From NCBI GenBank assembly GCA_016791365.1, contig JAEUMT010000036.1, positions 1-64,000 of the forward strand: 64,000 nucleotides of DNA, read 5' to 3'. Numbering within the stretch: position 1 is the stretch's first letter; every line of letters starts with the position of its first letter. Origin of the DNA: Hyphomonadaceae bacterium (GTDB lineage Bacteria; Pseudomonadota; Alphaproteobacteria; Caulobacterales; Aquidulcibacteraceae). Position numbers and translations under genes: made by a program. Shown here piece after piece: positions 1 through 8,292 of the stretch. The notes under the pieces were generated by a model. That model was not told the origin of the DNA. It searched no databases and saw only the letters and a program-made list of their open reading frames with translations.

Positions 1-13
1 GGGTGCTGTCTGG

Positions 14-1315
14 CTACGCCTTTCTGTGGGGGCGGTGCGCCTCGGCGTAATAAATTTGTGTCCCCGCGCCCCCACCGTCGCGAGCTTTGCTCGCGACACC
101 TCCCCCGTTCACGGGGGAGGAAACACCGTCGCGTAGCATTCGCGCCGCGTCTTCCGGCGGCGGCAGGCTCTGGGCCGCGCAGAGCCGCACCATCGCCATC
201 TCAACCGCGGCGATCGGATCGGGCGCCTTGCCGGCTTCCTCCAGCGCCTTGAGCAGCATCTGCCAGAGGCGCGATAGCTGGGCGGGCGAGAGGCCCGCCG
301 CCAGCCCGCGCACACGGCCAACCCAATCGGCGCCGCCGATGATCTTCGCTTCGGCGCCAAGCGCCTGCGCGCGCGCCGCTTCGTGGCCGATGTCCAACAA
401 ATCGCGCAGGATCAATGTCGGATCAGCGCCGCTATCATATTGCGAGCGCGCTTCGCTGATCGCCGTTTTCGCATCGCCCTTCGAGATCGCCTCGAAGAGA
501 TCGAGCACCCGCCCGCGATCGGCGAGGCCAAGCATCTCGCGCACGTCGGCCGCCGTGACGCTCTCGCCAGGCTTTTGCACCAAAGCTTGATCGAGCAACG
601 AGAGGCCATCGCGCGCTGAGCCTTCAGCCGCGCGCGCAATCAGCGCCAAGCCATCGGCGTCAACTTTCACGCCTTCCTTGGCGCAGATATTTCCCAAATG
701 CTCCGCCAGGCGCTCGCTATCGATGCGCTTCAGATCGAAGCGTTGGCAGCGTGAGAGCACCGTCACCGGCACTTTGCGGATTTCCGTCGTCGCGAACATG
801 AACTTCACGTGCGGCGGCGGTTCTTCCAGCGTCTTCAGCAGGCCGTTGAAGGCCTGTGTCGACAGCATGTGAACTTCGTCGATGATGTAAATCTTGAAGC
901 GCGCCATCACCGGCGCGTAGCGGACGCTGTCCAGGATTTCGCGAATGTCGTTGATGCCGGTGCGCGAGGCGGCGTCCATCTCGAACACGTCGGGATGGCG
1001 GCTCTCCATGATCGCCTGGCAATGCTCGCCTGGCGGGTCGAGTTCGATGCTGGGCCGATCGATGTCGCCGTTTTTGTAGTTGAGCGCGCGGGCGAGCAGG
1101 CGGGCGGTCGTGGTCTTGCCGACGCCGCGGACGCCGGTAAGCATCGTCGCGTGCGGAATGCGCCCCAGCGCGAACGAATTGGCGATGGTGCGCACCATCG
1201 CTTCCTGGCCGATCAGGTCCTCGAAGGTTCTCGGCCGGTATTTTCGCGCCAGAACGACATAGCCCGGACCGGTCGTATCGTCGCCGAAAAGGCCTGGGGG
1301 TGGGGATTCGCTCAC
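14..1315 (-). CDS. dnaX: DNA polymerase III subunit gamma/tau, short form
   Basis: Clamp-loader ATPase of the replicative polymerase. The start is GTG. The AAA+ module is intact: the N-terminal ARKYRPRTFEDLIGQE signature, Walker A GVRGVGKTTTAR, Walker B IDEVHMLS, and sensor 1 followed by LSRCQRFDLKR. The usual four zinc-binding cysteines are not evident; only one Cys is seen before the DEVH box. Domain III runs to about residue 395. The protein then enters a palindromic repeat translated as SSPVNGGGVASKARDGGG and stops at residue 433, where relatives usually run 550-650 residues. The tau C-terminal region that contacts the polymerase alpha subunit is therefore missing here. It could be lost, or lie past the stop beyond the window edge. 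Assignment is certain; full-length status is not. Confidence 0.93.
   Translation of the reverse strand: MSESPPPGLFGDDTTGPGYVVLARKYRPRTFEDLIGQEAMVRTIANSFALGRIPHATMLTGVRGVGKTTTARLLARALNYKNGDIDRPSIELDPPGEHCQAIMESRHPDVFEMDAASRTGINDIREILDSVRYAPVMARFKIYIIDEVHMLSTQAFNGLLKTLEEPPPHVKFMFATTEIRKVPVTVLSRCQRFDLKRIDSERLAEHLGNICAKEGVKVDADGLALIARAAEGSARDGLSLLDQALVQKPGESVTAADVREMLGLADRGRVLDLFEAISKGDAKTAISEARSQYDSGADPTLILRDLLDIGHEAARAQALGAEAKIIGGADWVGRVRGLAAGLSPAQLSRLWQMLLKALEEAGKAPDPIAAVEMAMVRLCAAQSLPPPEDAARMLRDGVSSPVNGGGVASKARDGGGAGTQIYYAEAHRPHRKA
66..121. repeat. Half copy of bipartite palindromic repeat (family A) inside dnaX
   Basis: Two nested hairpins are visible: an inner one with 9-base arms GTCGCGAGC/GCTCGCGAC, and an outer one with arms CTCCCCCG/CGGGGGAG around a 4-base loop, preceded by GCGCCCCC. 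The same architecture recurs at 12198-12318, 41721-41862 and 43157-43293. Here it lies within the last 35 codons of dnaX and is read in the same frame as the copies at 41.7 and 43.2 kb. Confidence 0.85.
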
Positions 1316-1431
1316 GTGAGAAACCTAAGACCTTTGCAGCGGATTACGACCCCTGGTCCAACGCCGTTTGTCAGCCATTTACCATCTTCCGGTTACCACA
1401 GGCGACCCTACGGCAGCGACGGATTGGGTTC

Positions 1432-2853
1432 ATGACTGCAGCAACCCCCTCACGCCGGACCTGGATCATGACGATCCGGCGATTCGCTGAGGTCGCCTGG
1501 ACCCGCCACGGGCCAACCCGTTACGCCTCCGTCGCCCTGACCCCCGTGCTGGTCGCCATTCTGGTGCCGGGATGGTGGTGGGCGTTGTGTTCGTTGGGAG
1601 CCATTGCCGGAGTGATCATTGACCTGCGCACGCAGAGCGCCTTCAACCGGCTCGCCGAGCAGGCGGAAACCCTCGACGAGGCGGGCCTGTCAAAGGCGGT
1701 GCAGCGCCATATCGCCAGCCTCGCTGTCATAACCGGCGTCTATGTCGCGCCATATGCGGCGCTGGCGTTCGCGCCGCAACCGGCGCCGGTGATTGGTCTG
1801 CTGTTCTGCGCCGGATCGGCTCTGATTTGCGCCACTCTACACGTGATGACGCGGACGATGATCTTCTACTCGGCGCCGGTCATTATTCTGGGTCTGATGC
1901 TGAACGCGTTCACGTTCGGGCGCGGCGTGGACGCGATCATTCTGACGGCGATGGCTGGCGTGCTGGGGGTGAATGCGATCGTCGCCGCGCGCGCCGGCGC
2001 CCGCAGTTTTGGCGATCTGATCGGCGCGCGTCAGAAGGCGGAGGAGGCCGCCGAAGACCTGGAGCGGCGCGTCAATGAACGCACCGCCCAGCTCGAAGTC
2101 GCAAGCCAGCGCGCGCACGCGGCGAACAAGGCCAAGTCGATGTTCCTGGCCAATATGAGCCATGAGCTGCGCACGCCGCTCAACGCTGTCATCGGCTATT
2201 CCGAAATCATCGAGGAAGATCTGGAAAGCGGCGACACTAGCGCCAGCGCCGCCGACCTCGCCAAGATCCGCGGCTCGGCTACGCATCTGCTGACTTTGAT
2301 CAGTGAAATTCTCGATCTGTCGCGCATCGAGTCCGGCAAGCTTGAGTTGAAGCCGACATCGTTCGATCTGCCGTCGCTGCTGCGCGGCGCGCTTGATACT
2401 GTAAAACCTACCGCTTCCAAGCAGCGCACGACGTGTCAGCTCAATTTCGCGCCAACAATCGCCGTGATGAAGTCGGACGAAACCCGCGTCCGCCAATGTG
2501 TGCTGAATCTGCTCTCCAACGCCGCCAAGTTCACGCACAACGGCGCCATCGCGCTCGATATGCGCGAGTGCCGTATCGGCCGCCTGCGCGGCGTCGCCAT
2601 TTCGGTAAAAGACACCGGCCCCGGCATCAGCGTCGAAAATCAGGCGCGGTTGTTTCGTCCGTTCACGCAAATCGATAGCACCAAGACGCGGGCGCACGAT
2701 GGCGCCGGCCTTGGGCTTGTCATCACGCGCCGCCTCGCGCGCGCGATGGGCGGCGACGTGCAGGTCTCAAGCAAGCTTGGTCACGGATCGACGTTCACGC
2801 TGTATCTGCCGCTCGATATGACCGAGGCGCCGCCTGCGGCGGCGGCGGCCTAA
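1432..2853 (+). CDS. Membrane-bound sensor histidine kinase
   Basis: A two-component kinase of 473 residues. The N-terminal half has about six hydrophobic segments (roughly residues 20-190), followed by a short coiled coil and a HisKA dimerisation helix with H-box MSHELRTPLNAVIGYSE; the phosphoacceptor is near His244. The N box LLSNAAKFT, G1 DTGPGISVENQARLF and G2 GAGLGLVITRRLARAMGG complete an intact ATP-binding domain. No extracytoplasmic sensing domain is obvious, so the membrane region may sense. The ATG at 1432 was chosen because the upstream 44 codons look non-coding; ATG 1468 is an alternative. No response regulator lies next to it. It sits between dnaX and the SRP RNA. Confidence 0.88.
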   Translation: MTAATPSRRTWIMTIRRFAEVAWTRHGPTRYASVALTPVLVAILVPGWWWALCSLGAIAGVIIDLRTQSAFNRLAEQAETLDEAGLSKAVQRHIASLAVITGVYVAPYAALAFAPQPAPVIGLLFCAGSALICATLHVMTRTMIFYSAPVIILGLMLNAFTFGRGVDAIILTAMAGVLGVNAIVAARAGARSFGDLIGARQKAEEAAEDLERRVNERTAQLEVASQRAHAANKAKSMFLANMSHELRTPLNAVIGYSEIIEEDLESGDTSASAADLAKIRGSATHLLTLISEILDLSRIESGKLELKPTSFDLPSLLRGALDTVKPTASKQRTTCQLNFAPTIAVMKSDETRVRQCVLNLLSNAAKFTHNGAIALDMRECRIGRLRGVAISVKDTGPGISVENQARLFRPFTQIDSTKTRAHDGAGLGLVITRRLARAMGGDVQVSSKLGHGSTFTLYLPLDMTEAPPAAAAA

Positions 2854-2878
2854 AGGCGCGCGACGCCCACGGGGCTCA

Positions 2879-2976
2879 GTGCAGACAGGACAGCGACCCG
2901 TACGCAACCCGTTACGGCTGCTTCCTTCCGGATCTGACCGGGTTGGCGGGGCGGCCGTCCGCCGCCTGCCTGCGCC
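2879..2976 (-). ncRNA. ffs: Signal recognition particle RNA (bacterial small SRP, 4.5S type)
   Basis: On the minus strand the invariant core GGTCAGATCCGGAAGGAAGC is followed by AGCCGTAACGGG, the conserved domain IV hairpin bound by Ffh (core at 2918-2938). The outer stem pairs positions 2965-2973 with 2881-2889 (GCAGGCAGG against CCTGTCTGC), giving a single long hairpin of about 95-98 nt, the usual size for this class. The exact ends are estimated from the pairing. It lies upstream of dnaX on the same strand, separated by the oppositely oriented kinase gene. It guides co-translational targeting of membrane proteins. Confidence 0.92.
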
Positions 2977-3088
2977 GCTCATATCGCCCTTGGGGAAGCG
3001 GTACGCAACCGGGAACGGGTGCGGCGGAAGCGCGTTCTCACCCCGTCCAACCACAAAAAGAGGCCGCCCAGACAGGGCGGAAACCGCG

Positions 3089-3403
3089 ATGCTGCGTACC
3101 CTGGTGTTTGCTCTGGCGATTGGTCTTCCCGGCGTGGCCGCGGCGGAGCAATTCCCGCACGCGGCCCAAGGCGTGGAGGTGCGCGGCGAGGACGGGACTG
3201 TGATCGGGCGCGTTTCCTCGGTCGAGCGCAATGCCGATGGCGAGATCGTCGCGGTGGAAATTCCCGGGCTTGAGCCCGGCGACGCGCCTGCCGCGTCGCA
3301 CGACCTCGTCGCCGAGGATTCCCGCAGCATGGTGATCCGGGTTCGCGAAAGCCGCGACCGTGAGGACCGGAACGGCGCTAGCGAGCGGCGCGTCCTACGC
3401 TAA
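3089..3403 (+). CDS. Small secreted protein, PRC-barrel-like
   Basis: A 104-residue protein with a clear signal peptide (MLRTLVFALAIGLPGVAAA, cleavage after AAA). The mature part contains VRGEDGTVIGRVSSVERN followed by GEIVAVEIPG, a pattern like PRC-barrel proteins (a short beta barrel with a G-x-x-I-G-x-V core). It ends in a charged tail rich in Arg, Asp and Glu. The ATG at 3089 is chosen because it begins the signal peptide; in-frame codons upstream run through the SRP RNA. Its 3' end overlaps the convergent membrane protein gene by 26 bases. Exact function unknown. Confidence 0.7.
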   Translation: MLRTLVFALAIGLPGVAAAEQFPHAAQGVEVRGEDGTVIGRVSSVERNADGEIVAVEIPGLEPGDAPAASHDLVAEDSRSMVIRVRESRDREDRNGASERRVLR

Positions 3404-3899
3404 CGCCAACCAGCGGCAGGCCGGCGAGGACGAAGCCCAATCCAAAGAGCGCCCCGGCGGCCGGCATGCCGTATGCCGCCAAAGGCTGAAGTGTGCCGAG
3501 CAGCCCCACAGCAACCACGCTCGCGAACCACGCCAGCGCCGGCCAAACCGGTTTTTCGCCCGCCCGCACCCACGCCATGCTGAGCCCAACCAGCGCAATC
3601 GCCAGCGCCGCCGCGCCTTGTTCATAGGTGCTGAATCCAAACGGATCGGAATCCGGCCCGCCGATGAATGAAAGCGCGGCGACCGCAACGCCAAAGCTCG
3701 TCAGCCCGAGAAATCCCAGGCGCTCCGCGCGCTGGAGATAAATGCCGATCAAGCCAAACAGCAGCAGGATATCAATTCCGGCATAAAGCCATTCCAGGCT
3801 TGCGGGATCTTGCGTGAGTGGGAAGGAACTCGCGATGCGCAATGCGCCGCCAGCGATCGCGGCGGCGCCGGAGAGGCGATAGAGAGTGGCGTGGTTCAT
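3378..3899 (-). CDS. Hypothetical integral membrane protein
   Basis: A 173-residue protein with about five hydrophobic segments and short polar loops. The N-terminus MNHATLYRLSGAAAIAGGAL starts within the first membrane segment. No family could be named. A partial paralogue of its N-terminus is found at 6735-6836, and a degraded copy of its start region at 8133-8170, so this gene family has been copied locally. It is convergent with the secreted protein gene at 3089, overlapping its last 26 bases. Confidence 0.75.
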   Translation of the reverse strand: MNHATLYRLSGAAAIAGGALRIASSFPLTQDPASLEWLYAGIDILLLFGLIGIYLQRAERLGFLGLTSFGVAVAALSFIGGPDSDPFGFSTYEQGAAALAIALVGLSMAWVRAGEKPVWPALAWFASVVAVGLLGTLQPLAAYGMPAAGALFGLGFVLAGLPLVGVSVGRAAR

Positions 3900-4040
3900 A
3901 CGCCGATTTAATCGCCATTGTCAGCGCCTTCCAGCGAGAAGCATCGTACCAGTCGATATTGAGCGCAAGTTCGTGCTGGCGCAGGATGTATTTTGGGCAT
4001 TGGCGGACTTGACGGCGACCGGAGCGGGCGCAGCCTCGCG

Positions 4041-5756
4041 CTAACGATTCAGCAGCTCATTCAATGCGTTTTGCGCGTTCTCGTTGCCTTGATCGGCGGC
4101 GAGGCGATAGAGCCGAATGGCCTCAGCATCGTCCTGGGTAACGCCCCAACCGTAGGCGTACATGTTGCCGAGATTGGCTTGTCCGAATGAATTTCCTTGA
4201 TCGGCAGCGAGGCGATAGAGGCGGATCGCCTCAGCGTAGTCCTGGGGCACTCCTTGACCTGTTTCGTACAAGACACCAAGGTTGACCTGGGCGTGGGTGT
4301 TTCCTTGGTCTGCCGCGAGCCGATACAGCCGGGCTGCTTCCCCGTAATCTTGCCTTACTCCAGTGCCCCTTTCATGTATCAAAGCAAGAGCAAATTGTGC
4401 TCCCGGATAGTTTTGAGTCACCGCGAGCCGGTAGAGTCGGATCGCTTCAGCGTAGTCCTGCGCAACACCCCACCCGTTTGCGTACATCCTGCCAAGACTG
4501 GACTGAGCGTTCGCATATCCCTGGTTGGCAGCTGCCCGAAAGAGTCGCAGCGCTTCGGAATAGTTCTGCGGCACGCCGTGACCATCGCGATACAAGATGC
4601 CCAAGTTGTGTTGAGCCACCGCATTTCCCCGGTCGACTGCAAGCTGATATAGCCGAGCTGCTTCCCCATAGTCCTGAGGTACGCCAAACCCATGGTCGTA
4701 TAAGAAGCCCACGTTAATTTGCCCGTACACATCACCTTGCGCAGCGGCGAGCCGGAAGAGGCGGAGCGCTTCGCCATAGTCGCGCGTCACGCCAAGTCCA
4801 TCCATGTATGCGTTGCCGAGAGCGTTTTGCGCGCGCGCGAACCCTTGGGCGGCTCCGCGACGGTACCAACGGACGGCCTCCACCGGGTCTTGCTGCAATC
4901 CTCGTTCGCCATATTGGTACATTCCTCCCAGCGCCCATTGGGCGCGCGGATCGCGCCCGGCCGCCGCCCGCAGTGATTCCATTGGAACCTCGGACAGATA
5001 ACCTGACCGAATGTCTGCGCCTGTCGGAGCGCCCCATTCTCTGTCGCTGATTTGATCTAACGCTCGCAGAGCGGCCGCCGCCGGATCGCGCGAACTAGGT
5101 GTTTGCGATGTCGCCGACGCCGATTGCGTAGGCGCTGAATGTGCGCAGAGATCGAAGCCGCGCCTCGCCGCCTCTAGGCTGCGCGCGCGCGTTGGATAGG
5201 TGCCTTCTCGCGTTTCCCGCAATCTCGTCAACAGGCTCTCCAACGCTGCCCAATCGCCGTTACCGGCGACCGCCACTGCGCAACCGGCGAACTGATCTGC
5301 GTCGGTCTCACGTTGGTTTCGCGCAAGCGTGTTACGTCCGGGGTAGAAGTCCCGATTTAGCAAATGCCCGAGTTCGTGGCCGAACAGTGCGATTGCTTGG
5401 TTTCGATCCGTGCCGATGACCTGGCGCACCCAGGTTTCGTTATAGAAAACGTATTCACCCGCTGGGACGCCCGGTATGGAGCCGTCTGTGGCGATCGTCT
5501 CAACCTGACGAACGACATGGCACGGCACCAATGTTGTGGACTCCACGCGCAATCCGATGGCCGATGCGATCTCGCGGATCAGGACTTCCGCCTCGGGCGC
5601 CGCAATGCCAAGAGTTTGCTGGCCCGCACTTTGAGCCTCCATGTGCTCCCTCGCGCAACGCTGCCACGGTTGCGCGTGAGACGGCATGACCAACGCGACC
5701 ATGGCCACAACAAAGAAAATGGCAAAGACGACAGGGCGGTGCGTTTGGTTCTGCAT
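4041..5756 (-). CDS. Secreted HExxH metallopeptidase-like protein with Sel1 repeats
   Basis: A 571-residue exported protein. After a signal peptide (residues 1-28) comes a peptidase-like domain with zinc motif HELGH (His127, Glu128, His131) and a likely third ligand Glu150 in RETDADQFAG, the arrangement of M48-like gluzincins. From about residue 280 there are eight complete 36-residue Sel1 (SLR) repeats of the form AQxxLGxxYxxGxGVxxDYxEAxRLYRLAA, plus a final partial repeat. Sel1 arrays mediate protein-protein contacts. The ATG at 5756 begins a good signal peptide; the open frame extends 53 codons upstream but that part is arginine-rich and overlaps the lysozyme gene. The GH24 gene lies 20 bases upstream, so the two are probably co-transcribed. 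A role in cell-wall or envelope turnover is inference. Confidence 0.85.
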   Translation of the reverse strand: MQNQTHRPVVFAIFFVVAMVALVMPSHAQPWQRCAREHMEAQSAGQQTLGIAAPEAEVLIREIASAIGLRVESTTLVPCHVVRQVETIATDGSIPGVPAGEYVFYNETWVRQVIGTDRNQAIALFGHELGHLLNRDFYPGRNTLARNQRETDADQFAGCAVAVAGNGDWAALESLLTRLRETREGTYPTRARSLEAARRGFDLCAHSAPTQSASATSQTPSSRDPAAAALRALDQISDREWGAPTGADIRSGYLSEVPMESLRAAAGRDPRAQWALGGMYQYGERGLQQDPVEAVRWYRRGAAQGFARAQNALGNAYMDGLGVTRDYGEALRLFRLAAAQGDVYGQINVGFLYDHGFGVPQDYGEAARLYQLAVDRGNAVAQHNLGILYRDGHGVPQNYSEALRLFRAAANQGYANAQSSLGRMYANGWGVAQDYAEAIRLYRLAVTQNYPGAQFALALIHERGTGVRQDYGEAARLYRLAADQGNTHAQVNLGVLYETGQGVPQDYAEAIRLYRLAADQGNSFGQANLGNMYAYGWGVTQDDAEAIRLYRLAADQGNENAQNALNELLNR

Positions 5757-5776
5757 CGAGCGTCTCCAAGCAATTC

Positions 5777-6481
5777 CTAGTTGGCGTCTTCGCCTAATTC
5801 CACGTCGATTAGTGGGCCAACGTCGTCCGCTATTCCCAATGAAACGCACGCGGCACGGTCGAAACGGCCGTAGATGTCGTACGTCAAGCGACCGTCGAAA
5901 AGCGACTCTTCGCACGCGCGCCTTGTGACTAGGCCGGGAAGAATTCTGCCGCGCGCCCTCACCCAGCGCCGTAGTTCCGCTGCGGCGAGTGCGTACTCAC
6001 CCATGTTGAGCAATTCCAACAAAGTGGAGCGCTCGAAGTTTCGTCTCCCTACATTGTACACAAAGTCGGAGAGAGCCCCGAACTGCTCGTCAGTAAGCGC
6101 GACAATCACTAGCTCTTGGACGGCAGCGCGCGCCCCCAGAGTGTCGCCCTCAAGCAGTAAGGCGCCGTCTGCTTCGGAGAGGCCGGCCGCAAATGAGCCA
6201 AGTTGAATTTGCTCGCACCTGTTCAGCGCAATGAGGTGTCCGTATCCGATCGTACAATAGCCAACCGGGTCGTTGTATGCGTTCGGAACCCACCCTTCGA
6301 AATGCTTCAAAATGTCGATGGCTAGAGGCGCCATCGGCGGGACTGATGCCTCCTCTGCGATTCCCAGGGGGCCGCCCATCTGCTCAATCAACAGCCGCGA
6401 AGCTACACGTTCCGGTGTCTGCGCGTGTGCCGCGCCCAAACCCAAAAGGACGAAAACCGCTGTCACCCACGTCAACCGCAT
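5777..6481 (-). CDS. Secreted GH24-family lysozyme (muramidase)
   Basis: A 234-residue protein with a signal peptide ending at AHA (residue 20). The GH24 catalytic triad is present with the spacing seen in T4 lysozyme: Glu62 in HFEGW, Asp71 in AYNDPVGYCTIGYGH and Thr77 (9 and 6 residues apart). NVGRRNFERSTLLELLN matches the C-terminal lobe of phage-type lysozymes. A tail of about 50 residues with two Cys is extra. The family cleaves the beta-1,4 bond between MurNAc and GlcNAc. The ATG at 6481 has GGGGAG just upstream; an in-frame GTG lies 12 bases earlier. No holin or other phage genes are nearby, so this is likely a cellular enzyme working with the downstream Sel1 protein. Confidence 0.87.
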   Translation of the reverse strand: MRLTWVTAVFVLLGLGAAHAQTPERVASRLLIEQMGGPLGIAEEASVPPMAPLAIDILKHFEGWVPNAYNDPVGYCTIGYGHLIALNRCEQIQLGSFAAGLSEADGALLLEGDTLGARAAVQELVIVALTDEQFGALSDFVYNVGRRNFERSTLLELLNMGEYALAAAELRRWVRARGRILPGLVTRRACEESLFDGRLTYDIYGRFDRAACVSLGIADDVGPLIDVELGEDAN

Positions 6482-6612
6482 GTGTCTCCCCACAAGCTGT
6501 CGTCGCCAAACCCTGTTGTTCAGGTCGCGCTATGCTATACCGCACTCTCAACAAAGAAAAGTCGGCGAGCGACTGCTTCTTCGGCCTTCGTGATCTCAAA
6601 AATGCTTATTTG

Positions 6613-6734
6613 CCCGCGGTGTGGCCTGTGATCCAGAGCCCGCGAAAGACTAGGCGGCGGAGCGGAGCCGATCGAGGTCGGCGCGCAACATCAGCTTGGC
6701 GCTCGTTCCGTGGTTGAGTTCGGACTCGATGATG
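6613..6734. repeat. 122-bp direct repeat, copy 1 (copy of kinase gene 3' end)
   Basis: Positions 6613-6734 match 8171-8292 in the same orientation with two mismatches. The source is clearly the 8.2 kb copy, which holds the last 84 bases of the histidine kinase gene plus 37 bases after its stop. Here the piece is fused to a fragment of a membrane-protein gene and encodes nothing complete. Confidence 0.93.
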
Positions 6735-6836
6735 CGTGACCGGATCGCTGATCAGCGGAAAGGCCGCGAAAATCCGAAGCAAGCCGCCCGCAATCGCGGC
6801 GACCCCGGACAAACCGAAAAGCTGCTGAGCATTCAT
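6735..6836 (-). pseudogene. N-terminal fragment of a membrane protein paralogue
   Basis: The first 34 codons (starting MNAQQLFGLSGVAAIAGGLL, ending near PLISDPVT) closely resemble residues 1-34 of the intact membrane protein encoded at 3378-3899. After residue 34 the frame runs out of the homology straight into the duplicated kinase 3' end, read in the wrong frame, and stops at 6606. It is therefore a truncated gene remnant created at a recombination junction. Confidence 0.8.
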
Positions 6837-7002
6837 CGTTGCGAGCTATGGCCGCTCAGGCAAATGCAAACAAGCATAGGCGGAATGTGGATTTCGCCAC
6901 TCGCGGCCGGTGACCGTTTTTCGCCAGGAGCGGACGTCAGGTTGCTCAGCGTCGATTGAACCGGCGCGGCTTCGCCGAAGGCACAATCATGCCATCAAAG
7001 CC

Positions 7003-7962
7003 TTACTCGTTACTCTGTTCAACGCGCGCGCTGCTGTTAGCCGCGGCGCGGGCTCTCATGTCTGCGACCATTCGTTCCGCAAGTTGGCGTAGTCGCGCCT
7101 CCTGCGCGGCTGTGTCTGGTGCAACCTGCTCGACGCTGGCAGCGCGGGAGCCGATAACTCGCACGTGACCGCCCGCGATCGGCAGCAGAGCGCTTCCGTC
7201 CCGCCGGAGCGACACGTTCATGGTCTGCGCTCCGCGAACGTCGCTGCCATTCACACGTAGGCTGCGTCGCACGTCCAAATCCGTTTCATCAAACTCCATG
7301 AATGTATAAACAAGCTCGAGTTGGGGAAGCTCGCGCGCCACCTCTGGGTCTTCGGTTACTGAGAAGGCCGAGGCTATCACTGGGTCAGTCATTGTCGTTG
7401 GCATGTATGGCGACGGGCGTGGCTCGGCGACGCGATATGATTGCCCGTTGGACAACGCGCAGTAAGCACTCTGTCCCGACGTGCTCTGCGCCACACCACA
7501 CCAAGCGTCGTAGCGGAGGGAATTTGTAGTCATGCCGCCATACATTATGTCGTACTGCATCGTGGTATGATAAACAGGTGTCCCAGCGGGCAAGACCACT
7601 GTTCCGCGATCGATGGGGCCCGAGCTCAACAAATCCTGGACGGCGTTTCCTCGCATTAGGTCATTGTCGAGCCGGCCGACGCGCGCCGGTCGCACGGAAA
7701 CCGACGCAATGACATCTCCTCTTCGAACGGTCTCAGCATTCGTTAAAACGACATCGCCGGTGACAAATCCGTCGCGCATGCGCTCGACGTGTCTCATGCG
7801 CTCCATCATTTCGTCGACAGTCGGAATTTCCTCCGTCGGCGCTACTAATTCGGGTTTGCCGCGTTCTACGCCGTTTTGCATCGCCGGCAGTTGAGCATCG
7901 GCACTCAGCGCGTAGCAGAAGACGGCCGCGGCCAGACCGACGACTCGTTTCATATTTTTCAT
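7003..7962 (-). CDS. Secreted protein of unknown function
   Basis: A 319-residue protein with a signal peptide (MKNMKRVVGLAAAVFCYALS, cleavage after ADA about residue 23). The ATG at 7962 follows a strong GGGAGAGG ribosome site. An acidic/Met-rich segment (residues 40-65) precedes a beta-rich central part. The C-terminus is a helical, charged tail (about residues 275-319). No catalytic motif or known domain was recognised. Its third-position GC looks lower than that of core genes here. It stands alone between the two copies of the 122-bp duplication, which suggests that it arrived, or was rearranged, with that segment. Confidence 0.75.
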   Translation of the reverse strand: MKNMKRVVGLAAAVFCYALSADAQLPAMQNGVERGKPELVAPTEEIPTVDEMMERMRHVERMRDGFVTGDVVLTNAETVRRGDVIASVSVRPARVGRLDNDLMRGNAVQDLLSSGPIDRGTVVLPAGTPVYHTTMQYDIMYGGMTTNSLRYDAWCGVAQSTSGQSAYCALSNGQSYRVAEPRPSPYMPTTMTDPVIASAFSVTEDPEVARELPQLELVYTFMEFDETDLDVRRSLRVNGSDVRGAQTMNVSLRRDGSALLPIAGGHVRVIGSRAASVEQVAPDTAAQEARLRQLAERMVADMRARAAANSSARVEQSNE

Positions 7963-8132
7963 ATTTGCCTCTCCCGCTGGACGAACCTAGCAAGGTTGCG
8001 CACGGCGGCAAGCCGATGAGATGCGGCGAGATTTGGGGCAATGGTGCGCCGCTCGCGCGGTTCACAAGCGCCGAATGCCGATTCAACAGCCTCAGCGATC
8101 GGCCGGATCGTCCGCTCGCGCGCGCGGATCGG

Positions 8133-8170
8133 GCTTCCGGAGCGATACAGCGTGGCGTGCGCCGATCTAA
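8133..8170 (-). pseudogene. Degraded start region of a membrane-protein paralogue
   Basis: Read against 3866-3912 (start codon and flank of the intact membrane protein gene), this stretch matches with gaps: CCGGAG, CGATA, GTGGCGTG and CGCCGAT-TAA are shared in order. The start codon itself is lost in a small deletion. It abuts the 122-bp repeat at 8171. It is too short to be sure on its own, but it fits the second fragment at 6735. Confidence 0.45.
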
Positions 8171-8292
8171 CCCGCGGCGTGGCCTGTGATCCAGAGTCCG
8201 CGAAAGACTAGGCGGCGGAGCGGAGCCGATCGAGGTCGGCGCGCAACATCAGCTTGGCGCTCGTTCCGTGGTTGAGTTCGGACTCGATGATG
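8171..8292. repeat. 122-bp direct repeat, copy 2 (parent copy)
   Basis: Parent of the 6613-6734 copy. It spans the last 85 bases of the histidine kinase gene and 37 bases downstream. The two copies bracket about 1.4 kb containing one intact gene (7003-7962) and remnants. No transposase or terminal inverted repeats accompany them. Confidence 0.93.

Noticed and set aside
4041-5100. 108-base periodic DNA repeats resembling a tandem array or CRISPR
   Set aside because: The period equals 36 codons and the translation is a standard Sel1 array; there are no identical repeats with unique spacers.
6613-8292. Insertion sequence or composite transposon bounded by the 122-bp repeats
   Set aside because: There is no transposase and no inverted ends; the repeats are copies of the 3' end of a kinase gene.
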